Both the position numbers and the translations under genes were made by a program. DNA of 64,000 bases from an uncultured Siphonobacter sp. (GTDB taxonomy: Bacteria > Bacteroidota > Bacteroidia > Cytophagales > Spirosomataceae). The stretch is taken from assembly GCA_913775095.1 (NCBI GenBank), contig CAJYIW010000003.1:1-64000 (forward strand). Direction: 5' to 3'. A model generated the notes under the pieces. It saw only the letters and a program-made list of their open reading frames with translations. It was not told the DNA's origin and did not search any database. Positions 49,430 to 58,316 of this stretch are shown piece by piece (position 1 is the first letter of the stretch; each line of letters begins with the position of its first letter).

Positions 49430-49551
49430 CCAAAACTTATCACTTCTGGAAAGCCTTTTTTAAGAAATCAAGTAATCATTAATGGCTTGAAAGGAATGCA
49501 CTCGTATTCCTCTCGGGCTGACTTTTTATATAAACCCTAATTATTAGTCTC

Positions 49552-49980
49552 ATGGCAGCTCAATCTGGCGACAAGGTTCGCGTTCACTACACAGGTAAAC
49601 TCACCAGCGGTGTTGTTTTCGATTCTTCTGAAGGTCGCGAACCCCTTGAATTCACGCTGGGGAGCGGTATGGTTATTGCTGGTTTCGACTCAGGAATTAC
49701 CGGAATGCAGATTGGCGAAAAGAAAACCGTTCACATTCCTGTAACTGAAGCTTACGGTCCTTCGGATGAAAACCTGGTTTTTGAATTCAACCGCAGTGAT
49801 CTTCCCAAAGATATTCCGTTTGAAGTGGGTATGCAGTTAAACATGCACGCGGATGGCGAAGGACAGGTGGTTCCAGTAACGGTAACGGACGTTAAGGAAG
49901 ATAAAATCTCCGTTGATGCCAACCACCCCCTGGCCGGCCAGGATCTGGTTTTTGAAATTGAATTGGTAAGTGTTAACTAA
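49552..49980 (+). CDS. FKBP-type peptidyl-prolyl isomerase (SlyD-like)
   Basis: A 142-residue cytoplasmic isomerase. The FKBP core DKVRVHYTGKLTSGVVFDSS is followed by the IF-type insert (about 65-125), giving the SlyD architecture, but the C-terminal His-rich metal tail of enterobacterial SlyD is absent. It assists protein folding. A strong terminator follows. Confidence 0.93.
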   Translation: MAAQSGDKVRVHYTGKLTSGVVFDSSEGREPLEFTLGSGMVIAGFDSGITGMQIGEKKTVHIPVTEAYGPSDENLVFEFNRSDLPKDIPFEVGMQLNMHADGEGQVVPVTVTDVKEDKISVDANHPLAGQDLVFEIELVSVN

Positions 49981-50022
49981 TACGGTTCAAACCTGAGTCT
50001 TTACTGATCTCACTGGAAGAAC

Positions 50023-50060
50023 AAAAATAGCGGGGACCTGAAAACTCCCCGCTATTTTTT
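50023..50060 (+). terminator. Intrinsic terminator after the FKBP gene
   Basis: AAAAATAGCGGGGA (50023-50036) pairs with TCCCCGCTATTTTT (50046-50059), followed by more T residues. Confidence 0.92.
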
Positions 50061-50132
50061 TGCCTGACTTTTTTATCTTCCCCGATTCCTTTTTCGTAAA
50101 TTAGTAAGCTTTTTTTGCCCCTGCTTCTATTT

Positions 50133-50519
50133 ATGAAACAACGCGTTTTTTTGGCGGACGACGACGAAGATGATCGCTTCTTTGCTGCTCAGGGTTTGAA
50201 TCCACAAGGTCATTGTGAAATTACTTTTTTTACGAATGGCGAGGAGTTAATCCACCACCTTAAAAATCTCACTACCAGCGAGTATCCTACGCTGATTCTG
50301 CTCGATTTAAACATGCCCCGCCTGAATGGCTTCGAAACCCTGGCCGCTATCAAAGAGCAGTGGCCACACATCCCGGTCATTATTCTTACCACGTCTACCC
50401 ATTCACTGGATCGGGAAAAGGCCCTACGCCTGGGTGCCGATGCTTTTCTGACCAAACCCGACGATTTCGATCGCCTCACGGAAGTGCTGGCGTCCATCAG
50501 TTCCTGCTGGAAAGTTTGA
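50133..50519 (+). CDS. Single-domain response regulator
   Basis: A 128-residue receiver domain with no output domain. Acidic residues in LADDDEDDR, phospho-acceptor D58 in LLDLNMP, and K108 in LTKP are intact. Start ATG 50133 (MKQRVFLADDD) is preferred over a 6-residue extension. Such Rcp1-like regulators often act with phytochrome-type kinases or in phosphorelays; no kinase is adjacent. Confidence 0.9.
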   Translation: MKQRVFLADDDEDDRFFAAQGLNPQGHCEITFFTNGEELIHHLKNLTTSEYPTLILLDLNMPRLNGFETLAAIKEQWPHIPVIILTTSTHSLDREKALRLGADAFLTKPDDFDRLTEVLASISSCWKV

Positions 50520-50537
50520 TTTCATTCATCAATCCTT

Positions 50538-51245
50538 TTACAACAGGTTGGGCTTACGTACTTCTTTATTGACTAAATCACTCTCGATTACCCCATCCCG
50601 GAGCCTGATTATTCGGTGCGAATACAGGGCGATGTCCTCTTCGTGAGTCACCATCACAATGGTATTCCCCTTAGAGTATAACTGATCAAACAGATCCATG
50701 ATTTCGTAACTCGTCTTGGTATCCAGATTACCCGTAGGTTCATCAGCCAGTAGAATCGATGGATCATTCACCAGAGCCCGGGCTACGGCCACCCGTTGCC
50801 GCTGCCCCCCCGAAAGTTCGTTTGGCCGGTGATGAGCCCTGTTTTCCAGGCCTACACCCTTCAGCGTGAGCATGGCCTTTTCAATGCGGTCGGCTTTGGA
50901 ATACCCCGCGTAAATCAGTGGTAACGCCACATTTTCCAGGGCCGTTTGCCGGGGTAACAGGTTAAACGTCTGAAACACAAACCCGATTTCCTTATTCCGG
51001 ATTTCCGCCAGCTGGTTTTCTCCCATGCGGCTGACATCGTGTCCGTTCAATACATAGGAACCCGACGTGGGCGTATCCAGACAGCCTACGATGTTCATGA
51101 GCGTACTTTTTCCGGAACCCGAGGGTCCCATAAACGCGACGTATTCGCCCTTTTGAATGGAGATCGTAATGTCTTTCAACGCTTCGACCACTTCCGTGCC
51201 CATGACGTAACGCTTCTGTATATGTGTGGTTTCAATGATGTTCAT
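50538..51245 (-). CDS. ABC transporter ATP-binding protein (LolD/MacB-like)
   Basis: A 235-residue ATPase with Walker [10 protein letters not shown], signature [15 protein letters not shown] and Walker [12 protein letters not shown]. The sequence ([55 protein letters not shown]) is typical of the LolD/MacB class serving lipoprotein release or antimicrobial export. No permease gene is nearby. It is 48 nt downstream of the TPR membrane protein gene. Confidence 0.92.
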   Translation of the reverse strand: MNIIETTHIQKRYVMGTEVVEALKDITISIQKGEYVAFMGPSGSGKSTLMNIVGCLDTPTSGSYVLNGHDVSRMGENQLAEIRNKEIGFVFQTFNLLPRQTALENVALPLIYAGYSKADRIEKAMLTLKGVGLENRAHHRPNELSGGQRQRVAVARALVNDPSILLADEPTGNLDTKTSYEIMDLFDQLYSKGNTIVMVTHEEDIALYSHRIIRLRDGVIESDLVNKEVRKPNLL

Positions 51246-51293
51246 AAATCCAGGGCCAGTGATCGGACCTCCCGATCGGATAAACTTACTGAC

Positions 51294-53735
51294 TCATTGA
51301 AAGTCCTGCTGACGTTTTTCGATTAAAGCTCGTTTTTGCTGATAGACGGGCAGGAAGCGTTCGTAGGCTTCGGGGAAATCGCTTTGCAGGATTCGCAATT
51401 TATCTTCGGCGTAATTGGTCAAACTCATTTCAAGGCTTTGCAGAATGTATAGTTTCAGAATTTCCGGTGAATCCTGACGGAATGTCAACGCATTATACAG
51501 AGCATTATACGCTTTCTGAGGTTCTTTTTTCTGATTGGATTCGGCGGCATAACGCTCCAGCACTTTGATATTGAGCGGATTTCGCATCAGCTCCTCCGAG
51601 CCATCGCCCGTCCAGCTGGTGGGCGGAGCCTGCTCGTTTGCAATCTCGCGGTTCAGGAAGGCCGCCAGTGGTTTCCGCCAGCGATCACCGGAAGCGGCCG
51701 TATCAGCCATAGCCCGGGCCGAGAGGAGTTCCAGCCCTTCCAGTTTGTTTCCGTCGTAATAGGATACCAGAGCATTCAGGTATTGCAAGTCGTCGAAATA
51801 AGAAGCGTTTCCTTCCTTCTGGGATAAAATCCGTAAGTCCTTACCCGAAAGTGGTGGTGTTTTTGCCGTTTTAAGATCTGATAACGTAGCGTTAGAGATC
51901 AGGGCAAACTGAGCCAGGGTTAATACGGAATCGGCTTCAATGCTGAGTTTCGTTTCGGAGGATTTACCATTCAGCAACTCAACTGCTTTCCGATTGACCT
52001 GCACAGACACGTAATCCGAGCTTTGCTCATTCGCCAGTTTTTCGGCCGCTGGTGTATCTCCTTTGCGTAAATACAGTGCCATCAGATTGGTGGCGGGCAC
52101 GCCTGACTGGCGGGTTAAGGTCAGAGCCTTTCCGTAATAATACTGAGCCGAATCCAGACCGTTGGCTTTCGCGTGTAAATAGGCCAGGTTGGTCATCAGT
52201 TCGCCGTTTTCAGGAAAACGTTTTTGCCCTTCCCGAGCCGTGAAGAAAGCATCGAAGGCCAGTTCTTCGTTCATCAGGCTTCGGGTTAGTCCGGCATAGG
52301 CATAGGCCGAGGGATTTTTAACCAGAGCCTGACGGAAGAAGCCCGCTGCTGAAGCAAAATCGCCCTGCACCCAGGCCAGCGAAGCCAGGCCATAATTGGA
52401 TTTATGATTCTGGAAATCAAACGTAGCTCCCTGCCGATAAAATGTTTCCGCCAGTCGGTAGTCCTGCCGGGACGTGGCCAAATCTCCCTGAGCATTGTAA
52501 TAACCCGCCACACCCTGCTGAAAAACGTAGTAATTGCTGTAATACATCAGAATGACGCAAAGGATGACCGAAAGTCCGCGAACGTGAAAACGGGCAATAT
52601 AGGCTGGTTTAAAGAGCACAATATGCACGGGTTTTCCCTCCCGCATCTGAGGTCCGAAATTCAGCAGTACATAGAAGAAAAACAGAATTCCGCCCGTCAG
52701 GTGGGCATAGTTAATCCCCTGCGAGAGGGACTCAATGGCAGAATCATTGGCCGTACCGTTGACGTACGCCAGAAAGGCTAGCGTAATGCTTGCCAATCCC
52801 AGGTACAAAAAGGCACCCTGGGGCTGGAAAGGCCAGTAACCAGCCTGCTGGGACTCTCGTTTCTTTTGTCCCCACAACCCCAGGCCCAGGGAGAGGACGA
52901 AAACGAAAAAGGGGTTCAGGTATAATAAATCCCAGTCAATGCGACGGGTGGTGTGTAACTCTGTCAACAACAGATTACCCAGATAAAATACGCTAAGAGC
53001 CGCGAAGCTGGGCAAACTATTACGTCCGGTCTGGTTCGTGGCGAGCCAGGTCAGGCCAATCATGATTTCAAACGAAACCCAGAAAGCCACCAGAATTACC
53101 AGCACCATTCCGGCGGGGTAGCCATAGGCGAGTAAGTCAGCGGGCTTTGCTTTTCCAAGGGTGCAAAGCAAAGCAACACTGACCAGAATCAATACCGTAA
53201 AAACAGTCAGGCGAGTAAGTAAACCCGTATTCCTCTTAAAAGCCTGAAAGTAAAAGCTGGTACCCACAAAAACAGTCACCAGAACGATGGTAGCCAGCCG
53301 GTCCGTATGACCCAGAATCGTATCTATTTGTAAGGAACTGGTCAGGAGAATAAAGGCCGTCATGGCTCCGAAATACCAGAGCCGGGGTAAGGCCGAAGTG
53401 GCCATTAAGGTGATTGCTACGCCTATCAGGGCCAGAATCAGACAAAACCAATCGGTAAGGGGATGAATAACGGCCATGGGTGAAGCAACAAATTGCTCCG
53501 TGAGGGCATAGGCCGTAGCCTGAATCTGGAAACTGGAACCATTGGCCTGAAATTGATCCAAACCAAAAGGCATTTCTCCCAGTTCACTCAGTACGTCCCA
53601 GTGTAATACGGAATCCACGCCCTGATAAGCAAAATAACTCCAGCCGATCAGACCTGCGATCACGCCAACTAAACCCGTGTAAAAAAGCCTCTGATACGCC
53701 CGAGGCCAGGAACTCCAAAAAATAGCTGCCTGCAT
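51294..53735 (-). CDS. Large TPR-repeat polytopic membrane protein
   Basis: An 813-residue protein. About 12-13 TM helices occupy residues 15-430, and a TPR region (about 435-640; YRLAETFYRQGATFDFQNHK and later QYYYGKALTLTRQ) follows, then a helical tail. It resembles Bacteroidota membrane TPR proteins without known function. It is immediately upstream of the LolD-like ATPase on the same strand, so a functional link is possible. Confidence 0.75.
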   Translation of the reverse strand: MQAAIFWSSWPRAYQRLFYTGLVGVIAGLIGWSYFAYQGVDSVLHWDVLSELGEMPFGLDQFQANGSSFQIQATAYALTEQFVASPMAVIHPLTDWFCLILALIGVAITLMATSALPRLWYFGAMTAFILLTSSLQIDTILGHTDRLATIVLVTVFVGTSFYFQAFKRNTGLLTRLTVFTVLILVSVALLCTLGKAKPADLLAYGYPAGMVLVILVAFWVSFEIMIGLTWLATNQTGRNSLPSFAALSVFYLGNLLLTELHTTRRIDWDLLYLNPFFVFVLSLGLGLWGQKKRESQQAGYWPFQPQGAFLYLGLASITLAFLAYVNGTANDSAIESLSQGINYAHLTGGILFFFYVLLNFGPQMREGKPVHIVLFKPAYIARFHVRGLSVILCVILMYYSNYYVFQQGVAGYYNAQGDLATSRQDYRLAETFYRQGATFDFQNHKSNYGLASLAWVQGDFASAAGFFRQALVKNPSAYAYAGLTRSLMNEELAFDAFFTAREGQKRFPENGELMTNLAYLHAKANGLDSAQYYYGKALTLTRQSGVPATNLMALYLRKGDTPAAEKLANEQSSDYVSVQVNRKAVELLNGKSSETKLSIEADSVLTLAQFALISNATLSDLKTAKTPPLSGKDLRILSQKEGNASYFDDLQYLNALVSYYDGNKLEGLELLSARAMADTAASGDRWRKPLAAFLNREIANEQAPPTSWTGDGSEELMRNPLNIKVLERYAAESNQKKEPQKAYNALYNALTFRQDSPEILKLYILQSLEMSLTNYAEDKLRILQSDFPEAYERFLPVYQQKRALIEKRQQDFQ

Positions 53736-53865
53736 GCAAGTAGGGTAACCGTTTCCGGCGGTAATTAAAATTTATCCGTACTTTAAACGATACAAAGAAC
53801 GTTCCTATTGACTATAGCCCCTTCAGTTGACGAACTTTGTTTTTGTATTTTCCTCCCCTTGAGTC

Positions 53866-54444
53866 ATGTTTCTAGCGAAATCTTTCCCTCGTTTGCTCAA
53901 TTCCAGCGGTTTTCTGCTGGTCATTACGTGCTTCTTTTTCAACTTCATAACGATTAGCTGCAACCACGAACCCGTTGCGACCATCAGGGGGTGGACGCTG
54001 GTGAAAGGTGGAAAACCGGAAGCCGTGATTCCCCAGTGGGCGGAAGGCTTAAGCAATGAAGATATCAGGGAATTTGGCCAGAATGGGAATGCCGCTCTGA
54101 CCCAGTCCCGCCGGATTCCCATGCAACCCGCCGCCACTGCCATTGTCCTGTTGTGTGCTCTGGGAGTGATGGTGAGCTGGGCTCCCTCAAAAATAGCCCT
54201 GTACGGTACTACTGTTGCAGCCGGGCTCAGTATTCTTGCGTTGGGAATGCTTCATTACTTTTTAGCCGATTTCGATCGAATCAGCCATACGGCCACGGCT
54301 GATCTGAACCCCTTAAGCAAAGAAGATTTACAGTTTATTCGCCTGTTTTCCATCGACTGGAACTGGCCTTACTGGCTGGCTCTAAGTATTCTTATTCTGA
54401 TTTTTGGCCATACGGTGTACCAGCTTTTGCGAAAACGCTTCTAG
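53866..54444 (+). CDS. Uncharacterised membrane protein
   Basis: A 192-residue protein with an N-terminal hydrophobic segment (about 13-33), a periplasmic loop (VATIRGWTLVKGGKPEAVIP) and three more TM segments (about 91-107, 110-130 and 167-186). No family recognised. It starts a run of three close plus-strand genes with DUF1599 and PAP2 (gaps 38 and 11 nt). Confidence 0.7.
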   Translation: MFLAKSFPRLLNSSGFLLVITCFFFNFITISCNHEPVATIRGWTLVKGGKPEAVIPQWAEGLSNEDIREFGQNGNAALTQSRRIPMQPAATAIVLLCALGVMVSWAPSKIALYGTTVAAGLSILALGMLHYFLADFDRISHTATADLNPLSKEDLQFIRLFSIDWNWPYWLALSILILIFGHTVYQLLRKRF

Positions 54445-54482
54445 ATTTGTCGAGATTTACCAGCATTTATCCTTAGCCGATT

Positions 54483-55034
54483 ATGTCACAGACTGAAGTA
54501 GAATACCGTCACGTGGTTTCCACCTGTAAAGACCTTTTCCTGAAGAAAAACCGGGATTATGGCACGGCCTGGCGGATTTTACGCCTGCCCAGCCTGACGG
54601 ATCAGATTTATATCAAGGCCCAGCGGATTCGGCAGTTGCAGGAAACCGGGGTTTCCCGCGTGGGGGAAGGCATCACGCCGGAGTTCATCGGCATTATTAA
54701 TTACTGCGTCATGGCCCTGATTCAGCTTCAGCTGGCCGATGATTCCCGAATGGAAATTCCCACGGATGAGCTTTCGGCTCTGTACGATCAGGAAATCAAT
54801 GAAACCATTCACCTGTTGCTCAATAAAAATCACGATTACGGTGAAGCCTGGCGGGCCATGCGAGTGAGCTCCATGACGGATATCATCCTGATGAAACTGC
54901 TTCGCACGAAACAAATTGAAGACCTCGGCGGACAAACCCTGGTGTCGGAAGGGGTGGATGCCAATTACCGGGATATGATTAACTATTCCGTCTTCTGTCT
55001 CATCCTGATGGCTCAGCAGCAGTCTGAACAATAA
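54483..55034 (+). CDS. DUF1599 protein with duplicated domain
   Basis: A 183-residue protein made of two alignable halves. The first contains LFLKKNRDYGTAWRILRLPSLTDQIYIKAQRI, the second LLLNKNHDYGEAWRAMRVSSMTDIILMKLLR. DUF1599 is the nucleotide-modification-associated domain 1 (Nmad1) of Pfam. The role is predicted only from phage and restriction contexts elsewhere; there is no such context here. It may be a housekeeping Bacteroidota protein. Confidence 0.85.
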   Translation: MSQTEVEYRHVVSTCKDLFLKKNRDYGTAWRILRLPSLTDQIYIKAQRIRQLQETGVSRVGEGITPEFIGIINYCVMALIQLQLADDSRMEIPTDELSALYDQEINETIHLLLNKNHDYGEAWRAMRVSSMTDIILMKLLRTKQIEDLGGQTLVSEGVDANYRDMINYSVFCLILMAQQQSEQ

Positions 55035-55045
55035 TCCTTTTCTGA

Positions 55046-55756
55046 ATGGTCCGTTTTTTACTTACCTGCTGGCTAATGCTTTGTGTTCTGGTCAGCTCGT
55101 TTGCCCAGATTGATTCTACGCGACGGCCTGCCCACTGGAAATCTTTCATTGCTCCGGTAAGTCTGATGACGGCCGGTTTAGTAACGCAGGGAGCCATCAG
55201 CCGGGATGTTCAGAGGCACGTTCGGCAGGGCTTTCCGAATTTTCAGACCCAGGCAGACAATTACCTGGAGTTTGCTCCCAGCCTCGTTTCGTTAGGATTA
55301 GGAGCCTTAGGCGTCAAAGGCCGCCATGCCTTCAGGGATCAGCTGGTGTTAATGGTCTTGTCCCAAGGCGTAGCCAACTCACTGTCGTTCGGGTTGAAGA
55401 AAGTCGTTCAATACCCACGTCCGAACGGAGAAGATAACCTGTCCTTTCCTTCCGGTCATACGTCAGTGGCGTTCACCGGAGCAGCGGTATTATCGAAAGA
55501 ATACAGCCAGCAAAGCATCTGGTACAGCATTGCCGGGTATGGCGTTGCCACCAGCGTCGCCGGCATGCGGGTGTTAAACAATAAACACTGGGTAGCTGAT
55601 GTGTTATTCAGTGCAGGCTTAGGCATTGCTTCTACGGAAGCCGTTTACGCGGTTTATCCCTGGATTCAGCGAAACATTTTCAAACAACGTAAGCTGGCGG
55701 TCATCCCTTTCTATTCCGGTCAGGCTTACGGGTTGGCCATGGCAGCTCCACTTTAG
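55046..55756 (+). CDS. PAP2 family phosphatase with signal peptide
   Basis: A 236-residue exported protein (signal peptide to SSFA, about residue 20) with the three PAP2 motifs: KKVVQYPRP, PSGHTS and RVLNNKHWVADV. This is the membrane phosphatase type that acts on undecaprenyl diphosphate or lipid phosphates. The gene is 11 nt after the DUF1599 gene. Confidence 0.9.
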   Translation: MVRFLLTCWLMLCVLVSSFAQIDSTRRPAHWKSFIAPVSLMTAGLVTQGAISRDVQRHVRQGFPNFQTQADNYLEFAPSLVSLGLGALGVKGRHAFRDQLVLMVLSQGVANSLSFGLKKVVQYPRPNGEDNLSFPSGHTSVAFTGAAVLSKEYSQQSIWYSIAGYGVATSVAGMRVLNNKHWVADVLFSAGLGIASTEAVYAVYPWIQRNIFKQRKLAVIPFYSGQAYGLAMAAPL

Positions 55757-55857
55757 CTAGTTTTCAGTGGTTGGTTAACTGTTTTCAGTTATTCTCTTAA
55801 CCCATAAGGGATAAAACACCAGCCATACCCGACGCAATGAAGTCAAGTTTTAAAATA

Positions 55858-55893
55858 AAAAGTCCCGAAACACTTACGCGTTTCGGGACTTTT
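55858..55893. terminator. Bidirectional terminator
   Basis: AAAAGTCCCGAAAC (55858-55871) pairs with GTTTCGGGACTTTT (55880-55893) around an 8-nt loop. It serves the convergent PAP2 and tamL genes. Confidence 0.92.
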
Positions 55894-55907
55894 ATCAATT
55901 CTAACAA

Positions 55908-58280
55908 TTAGAAAGGATAACCAACAGCAATATTCAGAATCAGGTTATCCCTCCGCCAGTCGCGGTCGCGGAAGTTGATTTTATTCAGTACCCAGCGATT
56001 TTCTTCGGTCAGGCCCGGATTGCGTAGAGGCGTTGCCAGATCGAAACGAAGGACGAAGTACGTAACATCAATTCGCAGACCTACTCCGGCACCCACCGCA
56101 AGTTCCTTCATAAAATTTTTTGAGAACACGGCTCTTTCATCGTAGAGCGTTTCGTCTTTATACATCCAGACGTTTCCGGCATCAATGAATAAAGCTCCCT
56201 GAAGGAATTTATTAAACTTGGTACGCAATTCAGTATTAGCCTCCAGTTTAATATCTCCCCCACCATCCTGAACAAGAATAGTTCTTCCCGTATTACTGAT
56301 GTAAGCTCCAGGTCCAATTCCACGGGGACGGAATGCCCGGATACTATTGCTCCCTCCCACGAAGTATTGCTTTATAAAAGGCAGGCTGGTTGAGTTTCCG
56401 TAGGGAATACCTGCTCCAGCAAACACCCGCGAAGCCCAGGTAGTGGAAGAAGTCAAGCGTACATAATGCCTACTATCAAGATCAGCCCTGACGTATTGGG
56501 AAAACGCTACATTGAATAATTCTTTCTGACCATTTCCATCTTTATCCTTAAACAAAAGACCAGCTAAATTACCAGCAGGCTCAAAATTAAAGATCAGTTG
56601 CTGTGAATACCGAGCCTGGCTTTGAGGAGAGGAATTGAAGTGAAGGCTGTATAAGCTACTTGGTATTAATTGCTGATTTTGTACAATAGCAATGTACCGG
56701 GCAGCCAAATTCCTATCATAAACTGTACTATCGCCATTCTCATCCACTGGTGGTGGGGCTATTACTTCAAAATAGCGATCTCCCAGACTGCTGGTGGGTA
56801 CATATACGTACGTAAGACTTAAGGGTACAATCGTATGTTCGACTTTTTGATTACCCCGGAAAGAATACCCATAGGTACCCGTAAAGGAATTCAGCCGGTA
56901 CAACTGACTACGGGCAATAGCCTGATAGCCCAGTGTTACTTCTGTTTTAGGTAACACCTGCCGACGATCATAGTCGATGCGGATAGGGCTTACCAATCTT
57001 GGAAAAGTTACCGTTGCATTCAGACCATAGCTAATGTTGGTCAAACCCTGACCTCCAGCTCCAAATTGAGACTCTATGCCCCCGGTAGCATTAATAGTCA
57101 GTAGTTCTGCCCGCTTAAACACATTACGATTTCGCCAGCTCAGCGTAGCCTGCGAACCCGTCAAACTGTTGGACTTGGACGTTCCGGCAATCTCCAGCCT
57201 CAGTGACTTTTTGGGATAAGGCGTCAGGTAATAATGCACATCCAGTACGGTAGAATCCCCCTGTACAGCTGGTGCAAAGCGATTTCGAACAAATTTGAAT
57301 GTTCCCAGATTGATCAGACGGGAAAGTGTAACATCCTGAATCCTGCTGTTATATCGACGTCCGGGCTTAAAACCGATAACGTCCTTGAAGAGCCGTTCAT
57401 CATAAGCACGGTCAGAATCTACTACCTGAATGCCGGAGGTGGTTCGAAACGCCTCGTTTCGATTGGTATCCTGTGCCGCCGTATTGAGCGTAAAGTTGGG
57501 ATACACATACACGTTCCGTATGTGATACTGCCGACCAGCCGCAACGGGCATTTCTGGCTTCAACGCCAGGTATAACTTGGCTTTATAGTTATTCTGTGAT
57601 GTATCCCCCAGAATAGCAACATAATCAGGAACGAAATAATAATAGCCTTTCCGCTTCATTTCCTGACTAATGCGTTCCCGCTCGAGCTTCAAATTTTCCA
57701 GTCGGTAAGGAATAGCTGGCTTAAGTAAGGTTTGGTTTTCGGCCAGTTTGAAATCTTTTCCTACATGAGCAGTATCTGATAGGTACCGGACGGAATCCAG
57801 GGTATAACGCCGATGCACCGTCACCTGATAAATGCCTTTGGCCTTATACCCTTTTTTGTCATCCTCGATTTTTCCGGCTACTTCGGAGTGAAAGTAACCC
57901 TCGTTTTCCAGAAAAGCCTTCCACACATTCGCATTGATGGCTACGGAGCGGGAACTGGCAAAAACAGGTTCGCGACCCAGTTTCCGACGAAGCGTCGCCC
58001 GAAAACTGGAGTCTTTTTTAGGTTCTCCAATGACGTAATAGAGCCAGACCCGGTACGGAAAACCGAAGATCATGCTGTTGGGTTTAGGCCGGGCCAGGCC
58101 TTCCAGCTCACTTTTCAGGGCCTTCCGGTCACTGCTACTGACGCCGTCGAAAGGTAACATTTCAATTTCCGTTCCGCTGTAGAGCCGTTCGTTAGCGGGC
58201 AAATGCTTCGCCACGTTACAGCCCGATACCAGAGCGGCAAAGCTGACTACAATCAGATATATTTTAACAGAATACTTCAA
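55908..58280 (-). CDS. tamL: TamL: lipidated TamA-like Omp85 outer-membrane protein
   Basis: A 790-residue protein with a lipobox (ALVSGC, Cys21), POTRA-like repeats to about residue 360 and an Omp85 beta-barrel that ends in VGYPF, with the terminal Phe expected of a Bam-recognised barrel. FVGGSNSIRAFRPRGIGPG is the conserved L6 region. The lipoprotein form of TamA is characteristic of Bacteroidota. It follows tamB by 36 nt. Translation starts at TTG; no ATG is in frame upstream of the signal peptide. Confidence 0.9.
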   Translation of the reverse strand: MKYSVKIYLIVVSFAALVSGCNVAKHLPANERLYSGTEIEMLPFDGVSSSDRKALKSELEGLARPKPNSMIFGFPYRVWLYYVIGEPKKDSSFRATLRRKLGREPVFASSRSVAINANVWKAFLENEGYFHSEVAGKIEDDKKGYKAKGIYQVTVHRRYTLDSVRYLSDTAHVGKDFKLAENQTLLKPAIPYRLENLKLERERISQEMKRKGYYYFVPDYVAILGDTSQNNYKAKLYLALKPEMPVAAGRQYHIRNVYVYPNFTLNTAAQDTNRNEAFRTTSGIQVVDSDRAYDERLFKDVIGFKPGRRYNSRIQDVTLSRLINLGTFKFVRNRFAPAVQGDSTVLDVHYYLTPYPKKSLRLEIAGTSKSNSLTGSQATLSWRNRNVFKRAELLTINATGGIESQFGAGGQGLTNISYGLNATVTFPRLVSPIRIDYDRRQVLPKTEVTLGYQAIARSQLYRLNSFTGTYGYSFRGNQKVEHTIVPLSLTYVYVPTSSLGDRYFEVIAPPPVDENGDSTVYDRNLAARYIAIVQNQQLIPSSLYSLHFNSSPQSQARYSQQLIFNFEPAGNLAGLLFKDKDGNGQKELFNVAFSQYVRADLDSRHYVRLTSSTTWASRVFAGAGIPYGNSTSLPFIKQYFVGGSNSIRAFRPRGIGPGAYISNTGRTILVQDGGGDIKLEANTELRTKFNKFLQGALFIDAGNVWMYKDETLYDERAVFSKNFMKELAVGAGVGLRIDVTYFVLRFDLATPLRNPGLTEENRWVLNKINFRDRDWRRDNLILNIAVGYPF

Positions 58281-58316
58281 TGGATAGAATGGTTAAACGA
58301 GTTAATCAAAAAGCTT

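Noticed and set aside
49319-49540. 73-residue open frame upstream of the FKBP gene
   Set aside because: Overlaps the promoter and leader, has no family features, and composition is not coding-like.
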